In this document: in pieces, positions 1 through 10,989 of the stretch
Numbering within the stretch: the first letter of the stretch is position 1
Layout of the letters: each line of letters begins with the position of its first letter
NCBI GenBank assembly: GCA_003427395.1
Contig: BFEA01000806.1
Span: 319,240 to 344,192 of the forward strand
DNA length: 24,953 bases
Source: Chara braunii
Taxonomy: Eukaryota; Streptophyta; Charophyceae; Charales; Characeae
Direction: 5' to 3'
Translations under genes and position numbers: made by a program
The notes under the pieces: model-generated
Database searches by the model: none
What the model was told of the DNA's origin: nothing
The model's input: the letters and a program-made list of their open reading frames with translations, nothing else

Positions 1-49
<49 letters not shown>
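1..49. repeat. (CA)n microsatellite at the window edge
   Basis: Uninterrupted CA dinucleotide run that is cut by the left edge, so its full length is unknown. It passes into T-rich and TTA/TTGA-rich low-complexity sequence at about 86-135. Confidence 0.97.
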
Positions 50-53
<4 letters not shown>

Positions 54-273
54 TCACACGTAGACACACACATTCGCTTGCACAAAAATATTTTTTTTTT
101 GTTGTTTTTTATTATTATTATTGATTGATTGATTGTCAATGATTGGTTGCAGCACACACAAAACCACAAACACACACACGAACGTGCGCGCGTGGTGACA
201 AAAGGGTGTTTTTTCCCCCGGTTAATTGATTGATGCATTCATTGGTTGTCGGGGGTCACCTCCCCCCCTCATC

Positions 274-283
274 CACACACACA

Positions 284-336
<53 letters not shown>
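274..336. repeat. (CA)n microsatellite
   Basis: CA run with one AA interruption near 284-287. It is followed by degenerate CA-rich sequence to about 380. Open frames here translate only to His-Thr repeats and are not genes. Confidence 0.95.
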
Positions 337-341
<5 letters not shown>

Positions 342-399
342 GACACGCATACACTCACATGCACGCACACATGCACACACCCTCTCGCCTCGATAATGA

Positions 400-636
<237 letters not shown>

Positions 637-845
637 TTTTTCCCCCATCCATCCTTGCTCCGCCTTCTCTACGCGTCCTTCCTATTAAACTCCTCTACCT
701 CCTTCATTCTTTAACCTCATTGCGACGATTGCAACCGTTGATCACGGCCCCAGTCTATATCCTCCATGATGGGTAGGGAATATCCACGCGCCTGATCTCG
801 GCCTCGATCCCCTTTGCTTTTTGAGATAAAGGAACAAGAAAAACA

Positions 846-980
846 TTCAATTAATCAATCAATCAATCAATCGATCAATAAATCAATCAATCCAAGCCAA
901 TTGATTGACTGATTGGTTTATTGGTTTATTGATTGATTGATTGTCAATGATTGATTGATTGATTGACTCTGATTGATCGG
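846..980. repeat. Inverted tetranucleotide array (AATC)n then (TGAT)n
   Basis: ATCA-type units (about 846-893) are followed after a few bases by their reverse complement, TGAT-type units (about 899-978). A single strand could fold into a long hairpin whose arms are both microsatellite. Confidence 0.85.
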
Positions 981-993
981 ATTGAGAGAGAGG

Positions 994-1097
994 AAAAAAA
1001 AAAAAAAAAAAAAAGTGTATGTGTGTGTGTCTGTGTGTGTGTGTGCTTGTATGTATGTGTGTGTGTGAGAGAGAGAGAGAGAAAGGAAGAGAGAGAC
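994..1097. repeat. Poly-A then (TG)n then (GA)n compound repeat
   Basis: A 21-base A run (994-1014) passes into a TG array with interruptions (1015-1067) and then a GA array. No coding content. Confidence 0.9.
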
Positions 1098-1146
1098 TCT
1101 CGTTCGTTATTGCAATCAAATGTCCCTTGATTGTACCGGAAAAAAA

Positions 1147-1341
1147 GGAAAAAACTTAGGCGCTGTCACGATTTCAGTTTGAAAATGCGCTTCAGTCACG
1201 ATTCCGCGAATGTTGTATCAAACTAAGGAAAATCTTGAGTATATACAACCTAGCTTTAGGGTTGGGTGGGGATGTGTTGTATCCGAGGGATGTCAAAACT
1301 GGAAATTAAGCTGAAATTGTAACTACGACCTTATTATCCCC
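1147..1341 (-). mobile_element. Family M inverted-repeat MITE, diverged copy
   Basis: Left end AACTTAGGCGCTGTCACG resembles the left end of the copy at 21375 (AACTTCGGCGCAGTCACG). The reverse complement of the right end begins GGGGATAATAAGGTCG, a decayed version of the same terminus. The centre (about 1240-1275, read on the minus strand: ATACAACACA then CCCCAC) matches the centre of the 21375 copy, so the two lie in opposite orientation. No coding capacity. Flanks are A-rich and I cannot define a target duplication. This is the most diverged of three copies. Confidence 0.62.
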
Positions 1342-3920
1342 TAGCAAAAAAGAAAAAGAACCACGGGGCACACTCATTCACTCACGATCAGCACTCTTGT
1401 TGATGCATGTCACTTAAAAGAGAAACAGATGCCAATCCGAAGAATGTCCAACCCAGCGTCAAAACGACCTTCGAACTCTCTGCGACAAGCTCGTTTTTGC
1501 GCCGTCTTAGCTACTTCTATAGTTATTACTTCCCCGCGGGACATCGATTAAAATTGGAATGATAAAGGGAGAGAAGATTAGCATGACACAATTTTGAGTA
1601 GAGAAAAAAAAAAAAAAAAAATAGCATGAACTCTGCGCAAGGATGTTTTTCTTCTGTTTTGGCTTTTGAAAAAAAAACAATCCAGACCTACTAGAAGGGA
1701 TGGTTCGAGCATGCTTGTAATTCGCAACCTCACACCTCGCGCGCCATTCTGTATCTCGAACGCCAATCAGAGTAGTTGGGGTTGTGGCCGAGGATTTTTG
1801 GTCGGTGGATTTGAATCATCCGGGCAGAACCGGGAATTCTTGTTTCGGGCTGAGGGTTGCCTTCTGGGGTTCGAGCCGTCGTTGAGGGCAAGGAACGGAG
1901 AGAAAGATCATTCCGGAACAACCATCCACAAAAACTCAAAAGAGAAACAACCAGAAGAGAAAAAAAAAAGGCGAGGGAGCGAAGTTTTTCCACTCCTTGT
2001 TGCGCCTGATTTTCGCAAACCTTGAGTCGGTCACTCCGAAATAGGGAATTTTCAGGTCTCAGGGTCAATTTCGTCGAGCCTGCTCGGACACCTTAACGCG
2101 GGGTCGACGAGTGTCGTGGGGGTCAATTGAACCCATGTTCGAAAGTTAGCCGGGATCAGACCCTCGTTGCGAGAGAGTTATGGGAATTGAGTTGCACCTT
2201 CGTATCCCAGGACCAGTCGTCGCCAGGAACACGAATCTCCCAGGCAACACCTGCGGCAGCTAAACTGAGGCCACCACGTGGTATGGGCCGTGGACCAGGG
2301 CAACACAGTTAGACCGGTGTAGGGCAATAACAGGGGAGGGGAAGAGAACCTATCTATCAACACATCCACTCCCTCAGATGTGGCAGGCCCTGGCGAGATT
2401 ATGTAAATGAATCTGCTCGATTCGTCGCAGAGCGCTCCGCACGTTCGCGTCGCAGTACACGGTATCGTCGTCTGTGATGGCAAGTTTGACACGACAGTGC
2501 GATGGGCGGATACAAAGGTTGAGCACAGGTAGGGACCCGCGCTTACGTTCGCCGAGACGAATACCGGCTCCATGCAAAGGTCAATAAAACCCACCTTCAC
2601 TTTTCTCTCTCTTTCTCGTCAACGTGAAGGCAGGGTCTGGGATCCGGTCGAGTCACGAAGATATCAGCCGCATCGCGGAGACGCGAGCGACTGATCTTCC
2701 CGGTTATCGAGTCTCCCGGATCTCTTGCGTGCACAGAGGCGAAGAGAAGGGGTGAGGTTGGCCCCAATCCCCTGCGTATTGGCGGCGTTGAGATGGAAAA
2801 GGGGTCGGGGAAAGGAGGATGGTCCAACACACTCATGCATCCATATAGACGGTCGACACCTAACAATCCCCACCAACGCGCCTGTAAGCGCCCCCACACA
2901 CACTCATCCGGTTCTCCTGGACAATGTGACTTTCAGCAGCCGTAGACTATCATACCACAACATGCATTAGACCAAATACCCACACTTCGGGACCTTGCAC
3001 ACAACACAGTTGGACAAAGCAGCAATAGAGATAAAATCGAGTCCTTCATCATACAAAATTCCTTATACGGCTGGCCACCATAGGCCCAGCCCCGAGTCCA
3101 TTACAACCACCGATAATCATAGCCATAAGGCCTTGCCACTGCCGGCGTCCGATCTCGACCACTGCTCAGTCCCTCCGACTGTCTTACCCCAAGTCTATCG
3201 CTAAGCTCGCCCCACGTCATCACTCCGCCCGTCACTTGGGCTCTTCAAGCCTGTTCGACGCCGCGGACCTCGCACATAGCTCGCGCAGCATTGCAGCCCA
3301 GATCAAAGAGAGCGAGAGGAAGGGGCTGCAAGAATTTATAGCGCGGAACGTGGTGGGGTGTCAGCGAGCGGTGCCGGCAACACAGGGTGGAGATGAGCAG
3401 GACAGAAGAAGGGCCAATGTTCGAGAAAGATCGAAGGATGCGAGCCAAGTGTTCTGCGTGATTGGGGTGCTCGTTCAAGTGGTGCGCGCTTCCCGCTTTC
3501 ACCTCATTGATCCGACCATCCCAATCACACAGCCAATCGCTCACAATAATGGGTAAGGAGAGGATCGGACTTCGATTGGGGGCAGAAGAATAGGCATGCA
3601 GGAAGGGAGTGCGAGGCAAAAAGGGAAGATGTCGTGAAAATCCTAAGCGGGGAGCGTGCAAAAATTTGAAAAACAGTTGGGTGCGCAAAAATTAAAATTC
3701 TCACCCACACTACTTCCTAACTGTTCGGGGGATCTCTCGGCGCGATCGCTAACCAACCGCACGAAAGTCATCAGGGGCTATTCTGAAAAACGAAAAACAA
3801 GTTTTTGTTATGTCCCTCTTCTATTTTCAAGAAGGAAAAAGAAGAAGAAAAGAAAAATAAACCCCGCTTTTCCCGATCACCTAGAAGTTCAACCCGTACT
3901 TTGAGGCTTACGTGGGATTT
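1342..3920. other. Intergenic interval, no supported gene
   Basis: Mixed-composition DNA with several open frames of 60-150 codons on both strands (for example 3245-3688 minus and 3236-3556 plus, overlapping antisense). None shows a recognisable domain, and overlapping frames on opposite strands of similar length argue against coding. No RNA gene or long repeat is seen. An A run at 1603-1621 is the only obvious simple repeat. Confidence 0.5.
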
Positions 3921-3925
3921 TCCCT

Positions 3926-4440
3926 TTAAGGATACGGGAAGCCGCTGAGTACGGATCCTAGCTTATCACATGCTCCCCTAGTACCTCTGATTATGGCTGC
4001 GCCATCCATTGTTGGGGAGGTACACCTGCTGCAAAACGGGTCCATCGTCCCCATGAACGTACTTGAAACATAATTTGGCATGACATGAACCGACTTGAGG
4101 ACAACAGAAGGCTGTGAGCTATACATCTTCACCCTTATGTTGGGCACCAGATGTAACGCTTAGCCCTAGTACCCCTGCAGCCTATGCTTCAGAAACATAA
4201 CCTTTCACACCAAAACCTCGCCTTTAAACCACCGGTACTTCTGAAAGTTGTGCCCATATACAAGCCACAATTTCAGGAAACTACAGGAGCGCCCAAATTC
4301 ATCCAACTAGAAACGTTATTGTTTTCTGGCCGATACCCAAACCAAGTTTTGGTGCTCTAATTCTAAACACAAGAAGAAAAACCAGCTCGCATCATACTCA
4401 ACCTAACCATCCAAAAAAAAAAAAAAAAAAAAAAGCCCAT
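3926..4440 (-). other. Possible relic of an LTR retroelement (leader/LTR boundary)
   Basis: On the minus strand, at about 4137-4155, the sequence reads TTACA, two bases, then TGGTGCCCAACATAAGGG. A CA-ended repeat followed by TGGYGCCCAAC is the usual layout of an LTR end and a lysine-tRNA primer-binding site, and 13 of 18 bases fit the plant lysine-tRNA 3' end. A second LTR, the opposite LTR end and any gag or pol reading frame are not visible. The adjacent 73-codon minus frame (3926-4147) has no recognised domain. An A run (about 4415-4434) ends the interval. Weak evidence only. Confidence 0.2.
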
Positions 4441-5023
4441 CCAAAGGCAAACCCATCCATCCCTCTAATTGAAACCAAACCAGCTTGTATGGACCAAACG
4501 CATAGAAGAGGGGGGAAACGATCATCAAATTCTGAAGGAGGGCAATCTTGTCCAATTGTTGACGATCAACCCGTGGTCTTTTCGTGGACGCTTAATGTCT
4601 TCTTGGTCTTCTTGTTCAGCCTCTTGTGCCTCACTTCACTGTATCTTCCCAAGCCATCCCCCTTGTTTCTCCCCAAGCCAGCTGTTAACGTGTAACTGAA
4701 TTTTTTAATAGTTTTTGAAATTTCAGTCTTTGAAGAGAGGGTTTTTTAATCTATCCCCATCTTGTGGTGATATTTAATTGCATTTGTTGCTTGATTGAGT
4801 CTGTGAATTCCGGCCCATCCAATCAAGCCCCCTCCAATCCATGGGGGTGCACCTTCCCCCCTAAAGGACCCAGATGACAGCCCTCCTACTAATTTTAAAG
4901 AGATTTTATGTGAACTCACCCTTTTAATGGGGTTTCCAGGATTTGCACTGTAGTGCCCTCCATTCGCTATACAGCTACCGTGAAGCTTCCAACTTGATTA
5001 CACGCATAAATTGAGAAAGAAGC

Positions 5024-5469
5024 TATGGGCGTCGTTAGACACGCCTTTTGAAATCCTCAGGCAATAGGAAGAATTCCTAATGGTTCAAAAGGAAATTTGG
5101 GCGGTCGTTCCACCTGTGCGCAGGGATGTCGCCCGAGGACATTTCCTAAGAGCTATGTCAGAAAAGAAAAAAGAAAAGAAAAGAAAAACAGTTGTGCTTC
5201 AGGCCTTCATCCAATAGGGTCCCGCCAGGATCCAGATTCTCGGTTGTAATGTCTCTCTACGTGTGTGCCCTCTCCTCTTTGTGAAACGTGGATACCTCGC
5301 GAGTTCCCTTGGGCAATAGGAAGAAACTGTTGGGGAAAGTCCTATTGCCCGAGGAATTTCCTTACGTGTGTTTTCACTTCTTTTTTTTTAATTGCATCCC
5401 CGAGGATAGGTGGAACGAACAATTCCTTGGGGATTTTGTGTCCCCTAGGAGTGTCTAACCCACCCCTAT
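5024..5469. mobile_element. TIR element (MITE) with TAT target duplication
   Basis: The body is 5027-5466. The left end reads GGGCGTCGTTAGACAC and the reverse complement of the right end reads GGGGTGGGTTAGACAC. Both are flanked by TAT (5024-5026 and 5467-5469). The inverted similarity continues inward with gaps: a GTTCCACCT block occurs near 5107-5115 and as its complement near 5409-5417. The 3-bp duplication and GGG ends resemble the family T elements at 13435-15011 and 20865-21819, although the inner sequences differ. No coding capacity. Confidence 0.6.
5307..5354. repeat. Hairpin inside the 5024-5469 element
   Basis: 15-base arms CCTTGGGCAATAGGA (5307-5321) and TCCTATTGCCCGAGG (5340-5354) pair at 14 of 15 positions around an 18-base loop. 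A third copy of GGCAATAGGAA lies near 5059, so the word is repeated within the element. Confidence 0.7.
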
Positions 5470-6039
5470 AGTTACTATGAGTACAATAATTATTATATTA
5501 GTGTTTTTATTTACAATTAATGATGAAAATGAAGCACTCGTGTCTTCCCCTCCCACCGACCCCGTCCGCCCCCCTCCCTCCCTCGTTTCCGCTGCCCCCG
5601 GCAAGCGCTAGGTGTAAGGTCCCCCTTAACGGCCGGATTATTTCTCTCTCTCTGGCGGTTTGTCTCTGTTCCATTATCCTCAATCCGGAACTAACAATGG
5701 CAATTCGCAGAGGCTGACGGAGGAAATCTCTAGAAACTGCTTTGTATAAGAGGGATATTAGTGTCAATCCAGGTATTGCCTGTGAGGTATATCACATGAC
5801 AACACACAAACACATCGTCCGATTTGCGGGATAGAAGTGCAAAGCTCCATCACCGATGATCTGTTTGCCTTCTCCATAATACCGGTCTAGACCCTAGGGT
5901 GTACTGAATCTAGGACTTTTCTGACTCCTGTGTGGACATAATTGCGGTCAGATGCAGGATGGTGAAGTCGCAATTTTCCTAGTAATGTACCTAGATTGTG
6001 AATTTCGAATCGAAATTCAATGGTAGACGAACAGAAAGA
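5470..6039. other. Intergenic interval, no supported gene
   Basis: AT-rich sequence followed by a pyrimidine-rich stretch (about 5545-5600). The two overlapping antisense frames at 5507-5767 are low-complexity. Nothing else is recognised. Confidence 0.5.
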
Positions 6040-6419
6040 AAGTTTTTTGGGAAAATTTTCGAAATGCCTCTGAGGTTTGCGTTTATTTGTGGCGTGCCCC
6101 TCTAACGGCCCACTTACCTTGTCGCGCTCCTCTGACGACGAATGATGTTTCCAGAAAACCCCTGGCGTCGTTTGGGCCTGAAAAATGTTTCATATGCCCC
6201 TACCGGTACTAGTACCAAATTATCAGTATGCCCCTATCGGATTGCCGTTGAGAATCAGCATAAAAGTTTCCCATATGCCCTTATTGGTACCGTTGATCTT
6301 TCCAGCGAGCCCCTGTGGCCGTTGTTGACACTCCCAGGCTTTCCTATGGCCCCGGGAGAGATGCTACCGGGGCATATCAAAAATTCGGCGATAAGCATGG
6401 ACACACACACACACACACG

Positions 6420-6451
<32 letters not shown>

Positions 6452-6578
6452 TATAGACACACACGCGCACACATACGCGCGCACACACATACACACACAC
6501 ACATACACACACACACAAACACACACACCCGCGCGTGCGCACACACAACACACATATACACACACGCGCACACACGGA

Positions 6579-6629
<51 letters not shown>

Positions 6630-6956
6630 ACACCAAACACAAAAGCATATATATACCGTTTTTTCGTGGTGGCGTGTGGAATGCCTACCACTTTGAATTC
6701 GAATTCCTGCCGCCATGGCTGCAAGGGCATCACAAAAAGATGGGTGCCCCTCGTGAGGGCATTTCAAGGACCGACCGACGAAACGCCACCAGCGGTCCAA
6801 TAAGGGCATATCGCAAAGTTACAACCCATGCTGACAGGGGCCTGCGGAAAATTTCAGAGGCCCGAGGGGCACCACAGGGTAAGTCGACCTTCACAGGGGC
6901 ACGCGGCAAATAAACGCAAACTACGGGGGCATTTCGAAACTTTCCCCAAGTTTTTT
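6040..6956. mobile_element. Foldback transposable element 1 (MULE-like) with 9-bp target duplication
   Basis: The body 6049-6947 is flanked by exact direct repeats AAGTTTTTT (6040-6048 and 6948-6956). The left end reads GGGAAAATTTTCGAAATGCC and the reverse complement of the right end reads GGGGAAAGTTTCGAAATGCC. The arms stay alignable for several hundred bases. They contain a short word, TGCCCCT or its complement AGGGGCA, recurring roughly every 30-40 bases. The loop is a CA microsatellite (6400-6633). Long inverted arms, tandem sub-units and a 9-bp duplication are features of Mutator-like (MULE) and foldback elements; placing it there is inference. It encodes no transposase; open frames across it are artefacts of the CA array. 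Confidence 0.85.
6400..6633. repeat. (CA)n microsatellite forming the loop of foldback element 1
   Basis: CA repeat with CG and TA interruptions, lying between the inverted arms. The long His-Thr and Cys-Val frames across it are low-complexity artefacts. Confidence 0.95.
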
Positions 6957-7960
6957 TCTCCAAAGACAGAAAACCTAAGACAAAATTTAATGAAAGGGAA
7001 ATCACAGAGTAGATCTTTTCCCGCTGAGCGCAAACATAGCAACCCCCCCTTACCCTGACTGACTGTCTATCGGACCCTACTAAGGTAGTCCACGAGGGCC
7101 AAGTTCCACTAGCAAGGGTTCAGTCTTCTTTTCAACTTTTTTTTAATAAAAGACCAGGTTGTTGTAGAGGTGGGATACTAGGCTGATGGCAGTCACTCAC
7201 AGTACTTGGCCACTCAATGTGGCCACTGTGGGACCCTAAGATGTCCACATTCAGAAAAAAGAGTAATGAACCTCATAAATCGAGATATGGTACAAATTAA
7301 AAAAAATAAATAAAAAAAATCGTAATGAACCTGTCTGGCGGCTGCCACTCAGTGTCACACTGGATAGGCCACACTCCTAAACGATTGCTAATGGGACCAT
7401 GCCCCAGATATAGGGGGGAAAAAAAAAAGAAAAAAAAAGGAAAAGAAAAAAGAAACAGATGTTCAGATTGGATGGCAGGAAGTGGTGTTGCTGTGTGCAT
7501 ACCTGAAATTTAGTCTAAAGTGTTGAAATATGGACCCAAGTAAAAAAAAAAAATAATAAAAAAAAAATTGAAGACCCAAGTTGGAATCCTAATGGACCTA
7601 GATGTATGTAATGAAAAAATTCTGGATTGGAAACTGAGCTCGTGGGCGGCAGGCCGCGCGAAATGTGCGCTAACGTAGCGGCGATAGCGGCAGTGGCGGC
7701 GCCCGGTTGTCGGAGGCGCCTGCGTAGGTTGTGACGTCGAGATGTGGTGACGCTGATCTTTCACGTGGCGCCTACCCTGCCAGGCACCATAGCTGTGGGA
7801 GAGCAATGACGACAGTGCCCTGGCGGAACCTTGCCCTTGAGTGGGGAGGGAGTGCTTTGCACTCATCGCCTTGGCATCCTGACAGTCCCATACTCTATAG
7901 TTAAAGTCTATACCAACCTTTAGACCTAATAGCATCCAGATACCAGAGGAGCCGTCGTCC
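6957..7960. other. Intergenic A-rich interval with a weak local duplication
   Basis: Contains A-rich runs (about 7299-7320, 7420-7450, 7540-7570). A loose duplication repeats GTAATGAACCT at 7262 and 7322, and GCCACTCA near 7209 and 7343. The 150-codon minus frame at 7510-7962 has no recognisable features and ends in Phe-rich translation of the A run. No supported gene. Confidence 0.5.
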
Positions 7961-10154
7961 ACTTAAGCCTTTTGCTTGTAAGGGGGGGCTCCTTTTCAAT
8001 ATCCAAAGGTCGGGCGTTGGATACGCAGGACATGTTACTTCGATCGCCTTGGTCGTTAAGAAAGCACGGATGGCGGGGCGGCGCATCTAGATGCAGTGGG
8101 AGAGCGTACGGTGCGGTGGCAGCGCTTCGGCTTGTCCAAGGGTTATAGCAAGGCTCGATCGTTCTATCTACGGGGCAGGGAAGTCTGAGTCTTTTTATAT
8201 ACTTCATGTTTGGTGTTATTCTCTTAAATTGGTCGTCATGGTTGTTTTAGTATCCGTTTCTGGGTTATGTGACGAACTATTTTCCGACCCCGTGCTATCT
8301 TTCGTACCCCTCTGGCTCAGAATTCTTTTTTTTCCTTGTATCATACCAACCCCGCAAAACCCCCGTTTGTTTTCTTGATTTCGGGCACCGCGTTTGCGGC
8401 TCCCATTTTGTCGGAAGCTCTTTTTGATCCTTGAAATTCTGTTTTTGCAATTCAGGAAATACATGGAAAATTACGCGCGCCTTAGCGAGCGCACTTAGAT
8501 ACGGGCACGACAGTTAGGAGTTACGAAATAAGCTGAGCCCGACGTATCTTTTTCCTTGCATGAATGTTCTTGGTCACGACGGAGAAAACTCTAGGAATTT
8601 TGCGAGAATACGAATAGGCATAGGACTTTCTTTTCCCGCGTCGACTTTCGCGTGCGGATATGGTGATTTCACTTTTCGAATTGGTGTAGGATATAGGCAA
8701 AGTTGTAACTGTTTCGGTGCCTTTTTCTCTTGCTGTCGACACCGCGCATGCGAGCATCCTTCTCCTTATTTCCCGTGCCATCCTTCCCCCGCACTTTCCC
8801 CTCTCCCTTTCCCCCTCCTCTTTCTCTCTCCTCGCAACTGTTTTTCCTCTCTCTCTCTCGCTCTGATCGTTGCGAGCCCATTTCTCCTTCTTGGTCATCT
8901 GAATCTTGGCCCCGTCTTGCGCTACTTCTCGCGCCTTTTTCCTTCTCACCCTCCGGACACAGTGCACGAAGCTCGGCTGATCCTTCGATAACTCCCGCTC
9001 GCCAATCAGGTGCGTGGATTAATAGGATCTTCTTATTGCGCGACGAATCTGATTGATTGAACGTTGAGCTTCGGGGGATCAATATGGCTCCCACGGAGCG
9101 CTCTTCTCAAAGTCTTCTCCTCCTGCTTCTCCTCTTACACCTCAACTTCCCCTTCGCCTTCTCCCCTTTCTTTCTTCCTTGTCGCAACTATAAAGTCCGC
9201 AAGCGCGCCCGCAATTCTATCTTACGTTCTCGACGCCCAAGCCAGCTTCAGGGAAGCAGTGGCTAGGTGGAGTGTTTGGTGCGAGTCGAAAGTCTTGTCG
9301 GGCTGACGACAGGCTGGGCGGTTGCGCGCTTGATCGCCACAACGGATTGTGGGATCGGGGCAAACTGCGTTGTGTTTGCGTCGGCGGGGTGACGATCGCA
9401 GCGGCGAAAGTAGGCACACGACGGCCGGGATCGTCAGTGCGGGTCTGAGGATCAGAATTGGAATTGAGTGAGTGATTGGCCCGGGGCCATATAGGAAATC
9501 CACGGCGAAAGCGCCTTTGTTGTGCGGACCTTTATCTTTTGGTGTGAGTGTACGACTACAATGCCGAATGTCCTTTCTCGGATCTCTGTATCTCCTATCA
9601 TGACATCTCTCTCTCCTCTTTCTCGGAGTTGAATGACGCTGTGTCTTGAGTTTGTCCTTCTCGTGTATGAGAATGAATCTGTGTGCTTTCCTCTGCGAAG
9701 GAACTTCTTTCGGAACTCTTCCATTAGTTTCCTGGGTAATCCCCAGTTGTCAAGGAATTGATCCTCTTGTCTTGTGCACGGTGGATGCGTGTGTACAAGT
9801 CTCTCGCTTGATTTCTGACCTGTGCACCCCTGTCATTTTCACACCTTCCACAGTGAATGTATGTAAGGAGATGCTTGCCTTTTCGCATTGATTAGATTCG
9901 ATGTTCGATGGGATTTTTATTCGAGAATGCAAGAGTGTTTAGATCTGTGGTTCTGAATGCAGTGCGCATGCCATCTGCCTTATGCTGCACGACCTCTGCA
10001 ACCGATCTACAAGGCTGCCTCGACAAACAAGGCGCCCCGAATCAACGCCGCGTGGCTTATTAAACCTGAGTCGCGGGTCGGTCCCTCGGTTAAATACATG
10101 ATCGAACTAATAAGTGCTCTCTTTCTCTCCCTCTCTCGTGTCGAAAAAAATTGA
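7961..10154. other. Pyrimidine-rich interval, possible leader or promoter DNA, no firm gene
   Basis: The plus strand becomes strongly CT-rich at about 8755-8860 and 9095-9180, as plant 5' leaders and Y-patch promoters can be. Frames at 8560-8991 and 8730-9056 (plus) are Ser/Pro/Phe-rich translations of this bias, and the minus frames are Arg/Glu-rich for the same reason. A candidate small secreted peptide at 9084 is listed separately. No splice model could be fixed by eye. Confidence 0.4.
9084..9266 (+). CDS. Candidate small ORF with a signal-peptide-like N-terminus
   Basis: An ATG at 9084 opens a 60-residue frame to TAG at 9264-9266. The N-terminus reads MAPTERSSQSLLLLLLLLHL, a hydrophobic leucine core followed by Pro/Phe-rich and then Arg/Lys-rich sequence (residues about 33-52). 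This is the layout of a signal peptide followed by a basic peptide, or of the first exon of a secreted protein. Against it, the leucine run is simply the translation of a CT-rich tract, and similar tracts nearby give similar runs in other frames. I do not recognise a family. No TATA box or splice donor was established. Confidence 0.2.
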   Translation: MAPTERSSQSLLLLLLLLHLNFPFAFSPFFLPCRNYKVRKRARNSILRSRRPSQLQGSSG

Positions 10155-10214
10155 TTGGTGGTTGTGCGAGTGTTTTTCCTTGATGACGTCTCGGGATTTT
10201 TGCAATTGATTGAC

Positions 10215-10727
10215 ATGTGGACGGACGGACGCCTTTCGATCGGGTGTCAGCCTCCCGTATCTCCCACAAAAACGCGACCTTTTCCTTACCACGAGGAAAG
10301 GACACATGTATGCGAGTGGGACGTGCGAGAAGTTGTAGCACAGATCGGAGGACGATATTACTTCCCTCCAGAAATTCGTTGTTCAGGATTCGTGGATGTT
10401 GGATTTGTCATTATTGATACTCACTTTCCGCCCTACTCGATATTGTTGCCCTTTAACGAGCCGATCGTCAGTCCGTGGACAGCAGTGGAACCCCATTGGC
10501 CTCGCACTCTGTGCACTGATTGCCAGCGTTTCAAGCGCTACGAATCCAAGGGTTTCCACTACCGTATACGGAACGATGATGAACAGAAAGAAAGTGTCAC
10601 ACGACTGAGACCCTCCACGTCCGACTCAGAACTAACTAGCGAGCAACGCCGTGACTTAATACGCAAGCGAGACACGCAAAGCGTGCCGGAGTCTTTTTGC
10701 TCTAAACGAAGGGCCGTAGCACAGTGA
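10215..10727 (+). CDS. Hypothetical protein or exon, 170 residues
   Basis: The open frame runs from 10155; the first ATG in frame is at 10215 and TGA lies at 10725-10727. Residues 25-110 are rich in aromatic residues, with ordered-looking hydrophobic stretches (for example IGGRYYFPPEIRCSGF and GFVIIDTHFPPYSILLPF). Cysteines lie at 11, 33 and 56, plus a CxxC pair (CTDC, residues 100-103). The last 45 residues are hydrophilic and Arg/Ser/Glu-rich with a basic tail containing KRR. Composition is more protein-like than any other short frame in the window. I do not recognise a family and cannot tell a single-exon gene from one exon of a spliced gene. A CT-rich tract (10118-10138) just upstream could be leader or a splice-acceptor tract. 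Confidence 0.35.
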   Translation: MWTDGRLSIGCQPPVSPTKTRPFPYHEERTHVCEWDVREVVAQIGGRYYFPPEIRCSGFVDVGFVIIDTHFPPYSILLPFNEPIVSPWTAVEPHWPRTLCTDCQRFKRYESKGFHYRIRNDDEQKESVTRLRPSTSDSELTSEQRRDLIRKRDTQSVPESFCSKRRAVAQ

Positions 10728-10989
10728 GAAGTTCGACAATACTTTTTGGATTAAATTTGTATTCCTCTCTCCTTTCGCACCGAATTCGCGCGCGCACTCT
10801 GCAATGCACGAAAAGCAATCGACTCACTTCATCGGACCGTCACGGGGGGTTTCAGTTCTGTCTGTGTCCCCACACTCAATTTCCAAAAATCCTTGGCATG
10901 TATGTGGACCGCGTTTGTTGATGGCGATGTTGTGTTTCAAGTATAGGAAACAGTGATGTAGGGCCACTTACACCTTACTGAGTTCGTCA

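Noticed and set aside
3236-3688. Overlapping antisense frames of 106 and 147 codons
   Set aside because: No recognised domain and similar length on both strands. A passing resemblance to retroelement reverse transcriptase wording did not hold over more than a few residues.
4489-4695. 68-codon plus frame with a hydrophobic stretch
   Set aside because: Short, no promoter or family evidence, beside a poly-A tract; hydrophobic runs are common in T-rich DNA.
6255-6809. Long Cys/Val and His/Thr open frames
   Set aside because: They run through the CA array and the foldback arms on both strands and are low-complexity artefacts.
8521-9094. Arg/Glu-rich minus frames and Ser/Pro/Phe-rich plus frames
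   Set aside because: Explained by strand bias (pyrimidine-rich plus strand); no conserved motif.
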